A program made the position numbers and the translations under genes. This document shows positions 35,882-41,231 of a DNA stretch of 41,231 bases, piece by piece. A model generated the notes under the pieces. It searched no databases. It was not told where the DNA came from and was given only the letters and a program-made list of their open reading frames with translations. Position 1 is the stretch's first letter. Each line of letters starts with the position of its first letter. The DNA comes from Nitrococcus mobilis Nb-231 (GTDB taxonomy: Bacteria > Pseudomonadota > Gammaproteobacteria > Nitrococcales > Nitrococcaceae), in the NCBI RefSeq assembly GCF_000153205.1, contig NZ_CH672427.1, positions 2,865,157 through 2,906,387 on the forward strand, in the 5' to 3' direction.

Positions 35882-36793
35882 ATGGCAACTCGGCACCGCT
35901 ACAGCATCGGCATTCACGGCGGCGCGGGTAACCGTCCCGCGCCGGCGGCCAACATAGGGCTCATCAGGGAAAGCCTGAGAACGATCCTGGAGCAAGGCAG
36001 CGCCCGACTCGCTGCCGGCGCGACGGCGCTTGACACCGTCGTGCATTGCACCCGCCTGCTCGAAGATGATCCCCTCTATAACGCCGGCTACGGTAGTGTT
36101 CCCAACTCGGCCGGCCGCTTCGAGCTGGAGGCGTGCGTGATGGAGGGGCGGACCCTAGAGGCAGGTGCAGTCACTTATGTCGAGCGCATCCGCAACCCGG
36201 TCGAGCTCGCTCGCCGAATCATGGAGCAGACACCGCATGTCATGCTCGCTGGACGTGGAGCCGGCGACTTTGCCGCAACCAACGGCATCGCAACCGTCAG
36301 CCAAGCCTACTTCCAAGAGGGTTGGCACAAATACGGCCGGGCCGACGAGCATGGCTACGGCACGGTCGGGGCGGTGGCTCGGGACTGCGCTGGCAATCTG
36401 GCCGCCGCCACGTCGACCGGGGGGCAAAAGGGCAAGCGGCCGGGCCGGGTGGGTGACAGCCCACTCGTTGGCGCCGGCACTTATGCCGACAATGAGGGCT
36501 GCGCTGTCTCCTGTACAGGATGGGGCGAAGATTTCATCCGCACGGCGTTGGCCGCTTACCTTGATTTTCTGATCGTCCGTGAAGGCCTCGAGGCTCATAC
36601 GGCCGCCCGGATCGCCATCGAATATCTGGTCGCAAAGGTCAACGGCAACGGCGGTTTCATTCTGGTCGATCGAACCGGCGCGATCGCCACTGCCCAGTCA
36701 AGCACGTATTTGCACTGTGGCTGGATCGAACACGGCGGCAAGCCAACGACCGCTTTGCGATCACCCATCCAGATCGCCCGCGCAGAAGGTTGA
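35882..36793 (+). CDS. iaaA: Isoaspartyl peptidase / plant-type L-asparaginase (Ntn hydrolase)
   Basis: 303 residues. Autocleaving N-terminal-nucleophile hydrolase. The N-terminal IGIHGGAGNRP, PLYNAGYGSVPNSAGRFELE and the cleavage site HGYG-TVGAVARD with nucleophile Thr161 are all present, as is TSTGGQKGKRPGRVGDSPLVGAGTYAD downstream in two conserved pieces. It hydrolyses beta-aspartyl dipeptides and asparagine. The gene lies between kynU and kynA; the kynurenine formamidase gene kynB would be expected in such clusters. Confidence 0.93.
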   Translation: MATRHRYSIGIHGGAGNRPAPAANIGLIRESLRTILEQGSARLAAGATALDTVVHCTRLLEDDPLYNAGYGSVPNSAGRFELEACVMEGRTLEAGAVTYVERIRNPVELARRIMEQTPHVMLAGRGAGDFAATNGIATVSQAYFQEGWHKYGRADEHGYGTVGAVARDCAGNLAAATSTGGQKGKRPGRVGDSPLVGAGTYADNEGCAVSCTGWGEDFIRTALAAYLDFLIVREGLEAHTAARIAIEYLVAKVNGNGGFILVDRTGAIATAQSSTYLHCGWIEHGGKPTTALRSPIQIARAEG

Positions 36794-36814
36794 CCGCCGG
36801 CGCTTCAACAAGCC

Positions 36815-37717
36815 CTACAAAAGGGTACGTACCGTCCACAGCTCGGGGAAGAAACGCAGGTCGAGCACTTTTTTCAAATAACCCACGCCCGAGGAACCGC
36901 CGGTGCCGCGCTTGAAGCCGATGATGCGCTCCACCGTCTTCATGTGCTCGAAGCGCCAGCGCTGAAAAGCGTGCTCGAGGTCGACGAGTTTCTCGGCGAG
37001 TTCGTAGAGATCCCAATGGTCCTCCACATTGTGATAGACGCTTTGCCAGGCGGCTTCGACCCGTTCATCGGGTTCATAGGGCTCGCTCCAGTCCCGCTCG
37101 AGCTTTGCCGATGGTACTGGCAGGCCGCGGCGATGCAGCAGCCGGAGGGTTTCATCGTATAGACTTGGGCGCTCCAGCGCCTGTTGCAGACGCGCGTATA
37201 CGGCGGGGTCATTGTGGTGGACTTCGATCAGGCGCCGGTTTTTGTTGCCGAGGAGAAATTCGATCAGCCGGTACTGGTAGGACTGAAAGCCCGAGCTGTG
37301 GCCGAGCGTGTCGCGGAAGCTCGAGTAGTCGGTAGGGGTCAATGTGGCCAACACGCTCCAGGACTGAATGAGCTGGCGCTGGATGGCCGCGACCCGGGCG
37401 AGCATCTTGAACGCTGGTCCGAGCCGCTCCGTACGCACGCAACCCAAGGCGGCGGACAGTTCGAAGACAATGAGCTTCATCCAGAGCTCGCTCGTCTGGT
37501 GAATGGTAATGAACAGCATCTCGTCGTGCTGGCGCGATAGCGGCTTTTGGCAGCCTAGCAAGCGATCCAAGCAAAGATACTGCCCGTAGGACATCTCGGC
37601 ACTGAAATCCCAGTGAATTGCCTCATCACCGAGATCGACGACCCGCGTAGGCGGGCCGGAACTCTGACCGGCCTTGCTCATGGCGTCACGCTCATCTCCC
37701 TTGCGGCCGCTGCCCAT
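36815..37717 (-). CDS. kynA: Tryptophan 2,3-dioxygenase
   Basis: 300 residues from ATG 37717 (GAGGTG ribosome site 7 nt away); an ATG at 37681 is an alternative that removes 12 residues. Haem enzyme converting L-tryptophan to N-formylkynurenine. [15 protein letters not shown] and the C-terminal block [20 protein letters not shown] (with the proximal haem His) are diagnostic. [15 protein letters not shown] is the substrate-binding loop. It faces the divergent sorA. Confidence 0.96.
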   Translation of the reverse strand: MGSGRKGDERDAMSKAGQSSGPPTRVVDLGDEAIHWDFSAEMSYGQYLCLDRLLGCQKPLSRQHDEMLFITIHQTSELWMKLIVFELSAALGCVRTERLGPAFKMLARVAAIQRQLIQSWSVLATLTPTDYSSFRDTLGHSSGFQSYQYRLIEFLLGNKNRRLIEVHHNDPAVYARLQQALERPSLYDETLRLLHRRGLPVPSAKLERDWSEPYEPDERVEAAWQSVYHNVEDHWDLYELAEKLVDLEHAFQRWRFEHMKTVERIIGFKRGTGGSSGVGYLKKVLDLRFFPELWTVRTLL

Positions 37718-37835
37718 CGGAGCTCACCTCGATTATCCCCGCAGTACATTCAGTCTATGCTGCAAGAAGCCGCACTCGAAATGCATCCCAGCAGAAAAAG
37801 AGCGAAACGGGCCTGATTATGAGGAGGATTTGGGC

Positions 37836-39077
37836 ATGAAGCGGGATAAGGACAAAGAAGCGGTGGACCAGAGCCGACGCGCTTTGCTGCGCACCGGCGC
37901 CCTATTCGGAGGCCTAATGCTTCTGGGCGGCGGCGCGGGCAATGCATTGGCCACGACGGTGCGTCTACCTATGGCCAATGGAGAACGCCCGCTGGCACGC
38001 TATCCGCAGAAACGCGCACTGCTCGTGCTGACCTCGCGTCCTGTACAGCTCGAGACCCCGATGGCGGTCTTCAACCAAGGGGTGATCACCCCCAACGATG
38101 CGTTCTTCGTGCGCTGGCATCTCGCCAACGTGCCGACTCGCATCGACGGGCGCCGCTTTACGATCCGTATTCACGGGCGAGTTAAACAGCCGCTGGAGCT
38201 CACCCCGGCGCAGCTCGCAAGCGATTTCGAGCCGGTCGAGCTCACGGCCGTCTGCCAGTGCTCCGGCAACAGCCGCGGCCTGTTCGAGCCACGGGTAGCG
38301 GGCGGTCAATGGGCCAACGGCGCCATGGGCAATGCTCATTGGAAAGGCGTGCGCCTGCGTGAGGTTCTCGATAAGGCCGGCCTCAGAGCTGATGCGGTAC
38401 AGGTCCGCTTCAACGGCGCTGAGGGGCCAACGTTACCTCAAATTCCCGACTTCATGAAATCCTTGGACCTAGATATGGCGCGCAGTGAGGACGTGCTGAT
38501 CGCCTATGCGATGAACGGCGCACCGCTGCCCTTGCTCAACGGCTACCCCCTGCGCCTGGTGGTACCGGGTTGGTACGCGACCTATTGGGTGAAGATGCTC
38601 GATGAGATCGAAGTACTCAATCATGCGGATCAGAGCTTTTGGACCGCCAAGGCCTACCGCGTTCCGGCCAATGCCTGCGGCTGCTTGAAGCCCGGCGAGA
38701 AAAACGTCCCGCTGGTTCCGATCAGCCGCATGAACGTACGCTCCTTCATCACCAGTGTGGCCGACGGCGCGCAGATCCCCGCAGGGCGGAAGCTCGAAGT
38801 GCGTGGCATCGCCTTCGACGGCGGATTCGGGATCAAGCGTGTACTCTTCTCCAGCGACGGCGGTCGCCACTGGTTGGAGGCCCGCCTCGGTAAGGATCAC
38901 GGCAAATACAGTTTCCGCGAGTGGCAAGCCAGCTTCCGGCCGCACAAGGGGCAGTCCTACTCACTCCTTGCCCTGGCAATCAACACGATCGGCGAAAGCC
39001 AGCGCTTCACGCCACGGTGGAACCCGACCGGCTACCTGCGCAACGTGGTCGAAACCGTCAAGGTCAGCGCCGTCTGA
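37836..39077 (+). CDS. sorA: Sulfite dehydrogenase, molybdopterin subunit (SorA-like)
   Basis: 413 residues from ATG 37836, with GAGGAGG upstream. A Tat signal, SRRALLRTGALFGGLMLLGG (13-32), predicts export of the folded Mo protein. The oxidoreductase domain carries AVCQCSGNSRG, where Cys142 is the molybdenum ligand, and NGYPLRLVVPGWYATYWVKM. The C-terminal Mo-co dimerisation domain has VRGIAFDGGFGIKRVLFSSD-type sequence. It oxidises sulfite to sulfate in the periplasm and passes electrons to the cytochrome encoded 13 bp downstream. Confidence 0.9.
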   Translation: MKRDKDKEAVDQSRRALLRTGALFGGLMLLGGGAGNALATTVRLPMANGERPLARYPQKRALLVLTSRPVQLETPMAVFNQGVITPNDAFFVRWHLANVPTRIDGRRFTIRIHGRVKQPLELTPAQLASDFEPVELTAVCQCSGNSRGLFEPRVAGGQWANGAMGNAHWKGVRLREVLDKAGLRADAVQVRFNGAEGPTLPQIPDFMKSLDLDMARSEDVLIAYAMNGAPLPLLNGYPLRLVVPGWYATYWVKMLDEIEVLNHADQSFWTAKAYRVPANACGCLKPGEKNVPLVPISRMNVRSFITSVADGAQIPAGRKLEVRGIAFDGGFGIKRVLFSSDGGRHWLEARLGKDHGKYSFREWQASFRPHKGQSYSLLALAINTIGESQRFTPRWNPTGYLRNVVETVKVSAV

Positions 39078-39090
39078 GGAGAATCGCGCC

Positions 39091-39426
39091 ATGCAGCACA
39101 TTGGCAATCGTCTTGGATATCGCTTGGCATCGAGTATCGGTTGCGTCTTCCTAGCCCTGCCGATTCCCGCATTCGCTCTGGCGTTCGGCGCCGTTACGGT
39201 GAAACTGCCGCCGGCGGCCGAGCTCCCCGGCCAACCGCCCAGCGTGGCTCAGGCCTGCGGGATCTGCCATTCTGGGGATTACATCACCACGCAACCGCCG
39301 CTTACACAGCAGCAGTGGAAGAGTGTGGCGACCACAATGGTCAACCGTTACGGCTGCCCGATCTCCACGCAGGACATCCCGATCATTACCAAGTGGCTGG
39401 TCAAGGTTAACGGTAAAAACAGATGA
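39091..39426 (+). CDS. sorB: Sulfite dehydrogenase cytochrome c subunit (SorB-like)
   Basis: 111 residues from ATG 39091. Signal peptide 1-31 (GCVFLALPIPAFALA). The haem motif is C56-G-I-C59-H60, preceded by PGQPPSVAQA. TTMVNRYGCPIS contains the likely methionine ligand and an extra Cys. The short monohaem form matches SorB, which accepts electrons from SorA. It is coupled to sorA by a 13-bp gap with its own GAGGAG site. Confidence 0.88.
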   Translation: MQHIGNRLGYRLASSIGCVFLALPIPAFALAFGAVTVKLPPAAELPGQPPSVAQACGICHSGDYITTQPPLTQQQWKSVATTMVNRYGCPISTQDIPIITKWLVKVNGKNR

Positions 39427-39710
39427 CACTGGCCACTTCAGGCATGGCCGTGTAACCCCGAATCATTTTGGGGCATAACTGCACAATTTGAGTGCAAAAC
39501 AACCCACCCAGAAACCCTGCCCAAGCAATAGTTCGGTCACGGACGCCGCTCAGGGCCATGCAAGGCCATGCGCGCCTCATTGGCACGGCATTTGTTAGTA
39601 CTTAACTCAGCCACGGCGAATTATGATTCGCCCGCAACCAGTCGACCCGGGCACCGCAATCCGTGGCGAGTCGGCCCATCGAGAATCTCTCAAACAACAG
39701 GAGTCGCACC

Positions 39711-40157
39711 ATGGACAAACAAGCTATGCGCGCAGCCATCCTCGAGGCCAAGGCCCAAAAAGGCATCACCTGGGAACAGCTGGGGCAAACCATCGACATG
39801 TCACCGGTATGGACGGCTTCGGCCTGTCTGGGCGAGAACAGCATGCCGGCGGAACTGGCGCGCGAGATCTGCCATACTTTGGAGCTTTCCAGCGAAGTGG
39901 CTACCGCGCTGCAAGAATGCCCTCTCAAAGGCAGCAACAGCGAAGAGACCGTGCCACGCGATCCGCTCATCTATCGCCTCTACGAAGTCATGACGGTCTA
40001 TGGCGAGAGCATCAAGCAGGTCATCCATGAAAAATTCGGCGATGGCATCATGAGCGCCATCGACTTCACCCTCGACGTCGACGTGGAAAAGGATCCCAAA
40101 GGCGACCGGGTGGTATTGACCTGGAACGGCAAGTTTCTCCCTTACAAGCGTTGGTAA
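39711..40157 (+). CDS. cynS: Cyanate hydratase (cyanase)
   Basis: 148 residues from ATG 39711 (CAGGAG upstream). Decamer-forming enzyme that converts cyanate and bicarbonate to ammonia and CO2. The catalytic residues corresponding to E. coli Arg96, Glu99 and Ser122 are Arg89, Glu92 and Ser115 in YRLYEVMTVYGESIK and DGIMSAIDF. The N-terminal helical domain (1-75) is complete. No cynT or cynX is adjacent; the neighbours are sorAB. Confidence 0.96.
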   Translation: MDKQAMRAAILEAKAQKGITWEQLGQTIDMSPVWTASACLGENSMPAELAREICHTLELSSEVATALQECPLKGSNSEETVPRDPLIYRLYEVMTVYGESIKQVIHEKFGDGIMSAIDFTLDVDVEKDPKGDRVVLTWNGKFLPYKRW

Positions 40158-40167
40158 CAACGACCAC

Positions 40168-40206
40168 GGCCCCATCTGCTGCCGGCGACAGCATGCCGAT
40201 GGGGCC
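40168..40206 (+). terminator. Stem-loop terminator after cynS
   Basis: GGCCCCATC (40168-40176) pairs perfectly with GATGGGGCC (40198-40206), with an inner TGCTG/CAGCA pair. CATTTATC follows, so the T-run is weak but the stem is strong. It begins 10 nt after the stop. Confidence 0.65.
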
Positions 40207-40817
40207 CATTTATCAGCGCGGGCAAAGATCTCCCCAGCGCTGAATCCACGCGCCGCCACGGCGGTCCGTGCCGGCGGCGCGTCTTGCATGCGTCCACCTG
40301 TATAAAGGGTACGCAACACGCTTTATCCCACCGCGACGAGGCTAAAATTTATAGTGTAGGGACGCAAAAAAGTTGCGCACGGAGCAGGGCGCCGGCCTTG
40401 CACAGCATCGCTGTTCAGCACCCGGTTAAACGCTCCCAAGGGATTGATTTAGCTCTTATCGAGAAGATAATTGATCCCGGCCGTAACCGAAAGCCCTTGG
40501 TCGGGAAATCGGTATTGCCCATGGGGCACCTCGAAAAGCCTGTTTGCCGTTCGCTGGTAGAATTCACTCATTCTGAGCCACGTACGGGTTGAGCGCCATG
40601 CAGCGGCAACTCGAATGAATTTTACCCGGCTGTCAGATGTCAGCGGTTGGGTTCTGGATAATCGAGGGCCTGCCGAAAATCGAAGCTCAACAAATCCCCA
40701 ATCCAAGCGCTTAGCTCGAGTCGGGGTCCGAGGCCGGCTGCACCAGTGCATCGAGCAGATAGTACTTGCCTAAGAATTAGGCTTTACAAGCATACGGTGG
40801 AATGCCGCCAAGCGGGG
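40207..40817. other. Region without intact genes between cynS and the PCuAC promoter
   Basis: It holds a GC-rich hairpin at 40249-40281 (CGCGCCGCC/GGCGGCGCG) and, on the minus strand, a fragment of a TonB receptor. No complete coding frame with family character is seen. Confidence 0.5.
40449..40580 (-). pseudogene. C-terminal fragment of a TonB-dependent receptor
   Basis: Minus-strand frame ends RTANRLFEVPHGQYRFPDQG then LSVTAGINYLL and a stop. This is the last two barrel strands of TonB receptors (pattern NLFNR-Y-EVPG---P-R---AGI-Y-F). Upstream in the same frame the sequence loses barrel character and other frames carry stops, so the rest is gone or scrambled. It is not a duplicate of the 19-kb receptor. 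Confidence 0.5.
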
Positions 40818-40834
40818 TGCGACAATTTGTCGCA
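40818..40834. promoter_or_regulatory. 17-bp palindrome TGCGACAATTTGTCGCA (copy 2)
   Basis: Identical to 18863-18879, including the following TT. It lies 229 bp upstream of the PCuAC ATG. CTTGTAA occurs 27 bp beyond it, and CTTGTAA also follows copy 1 by 20 bp, so both may sit at similar promoters. No gene is seen between 40835 and 41063. Confidence 0.6.
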
Positions 40835-41063
40835 TTTACTCATGCCCCATAGCAAGCCATCTTGTAATAGAATCCCGCAATGTCGAACGGCGCACGCCAT
40901 GAGCACTGGCCGCCGAATTCGAAAACCGCTAAAGAGACACTTGGCAAACGCACGACCAACCCGATTCATAGCGGTTGAATCCACTAACAGCCGCTGGTGA
41001 AATTGGAATGAATCGGCGTAGCCGGCAGCGTTCATACGGCGCCCTGCGCAACCAGGAGATAGG

Positions 41064-41231
41064 ATGGCTAAGAAACTGCTGGCGAGTGCATTGCTCGCCC
41101 TGTCGGGGCTTGTCTTCGCCGACGAAGGCGTAAGCATCGATCAGGCCTGGATCCGGCTGCTGCCGGCCGAACTACCGGCGGGCGGTTATTTCGTGCTCGA
41201 TAATCATACCGATCATACGATCACCCTAGCG
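41064..41231 (+). CDS. Copper chaperone PCu(A)C family protein (partial, 3' end cut)
   Basis: The first 56 codons are in the window; the frame is open at the edge. AGGAGATAGG precedes ATG 41064. Signal peptide AKKLLASALLALSGLVFA (cleaved before DEGVSI). VSIDQAWIRLLPAELPAGGY then FVLDNHTDHTITL is the start of the PCuAC/DUF461 cupredoxin-like fold. Family members carry Cu(I) in the periplasm to cytochrome oxidase CuA; the His/Met copper motif lies beyond the window. Confidence 0.9.
   Translation, partial: MAKKLLASALLALSGLVFADEGVSIDQAWIRLLPAELPAGGYFVLDNHTDHTITLA

Noticed and set aside
40784-41137. 117-codon minus-strand frame over the PCuAC promoter
   Set aside because: It runs antisense through the PCuAC signal peptide and the palindrome; no family similarity.

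Overview
The window looks like a chromosome segment of a gammaproteobacterium. The evidence is an LPS core/lipid A gene block, a yqjD-yqjE-yqjK-like trio, a TPP-riboswitch thiC, HigBA and Phd/RelE toxin-antitoxin pairs, a TolC channel, HemP behind a Fur box, a periplasmic sulfite dehydrogenase pair and a PEP-CTERM protein. A lineage near the Chromatiales/Ectothiorhodospiraceae sulfur bacteria would fit, but this is inference from gene content only.

Layout. 0-10 kb is mostly housekeeping: a membrane fatty-acid desaturase, rpmB-rpmG, a heat-shock pair (hsp20, cbpA-like dnaJ) behind a readable sigma-32 promoter, the YqjD/E/K-like membrane proteins, thiC with its riboswitch, a Pcm-like methyltransferase and tolC. 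9.1-16.1 kb is an LPS block: waaA on the minus strand, then a tightly overlapping plus-strand run of lipid A acyltransferase, hldE, NodB deacetylase, a truncated glycosyltransferase, a GT9 heptosyltransferase-like gene and a GT4 gene.

16.1-18.9 kb is a scrap yard: higBA, an integron-integrase N-terminal fragment, a 157-bp IS66-type MITE with an 8-bp target duplication, an IS3-family left end, a Phd/RelE pair followed by an attC-like site, and long hairpins. 19-21.1 kb is a TonB-dependent receptor. 21.3-27.3 kb is an accessory block next to the 3' end of tRNA-Arg(CCG): an alpha/beta hydrolase, a T7-lysozyme-like amidase and a 1049-residue multi-pass membrane protein that I do not recognise. 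The last two are bracketed by two inverted copies of a 160-bp MITE. 27.5-29.5 kb holds a membrane-anchored cytochrome c5 preceded by three partial copies of its own N-terminal anchor; an IS5-family element sits in the leader of one of them.

29.5-34.5 kb has a DUF815 ATPase, a small gene with a Fur-like promoter, a deleted two-component system, a DUF1640-type coiled-coil protein, a gene-poor kilobase with an IS110 scrap, hemP, a DUF6524-type membrane protein and a PEP-CTERM protein. 34.5-40.2 kb is metabolic: kynureninase, a plant-type asparaginase, tryptophan 2,3-dioxygenase, SorA/SorB sulfite dehydrogenase and cyanase. The window ends in the first codons of a PCuAC copper chaperone.

The observations I rate highest are: (i) an identical 17-bp palindrome, TGCGACAATTTGTCGCA, upstream of both the TonB receptor and the PCuAC gene 22 kb apart, which suggests a shared metal (possibly copper) regulon; (ii) the unrecognised 1049-residue membrane protein with its amidase between two MITEs beside a tRNA; (iii) the four-fold repeated cytochrome anchor; and (iv) the remains of a chromosomal integron.
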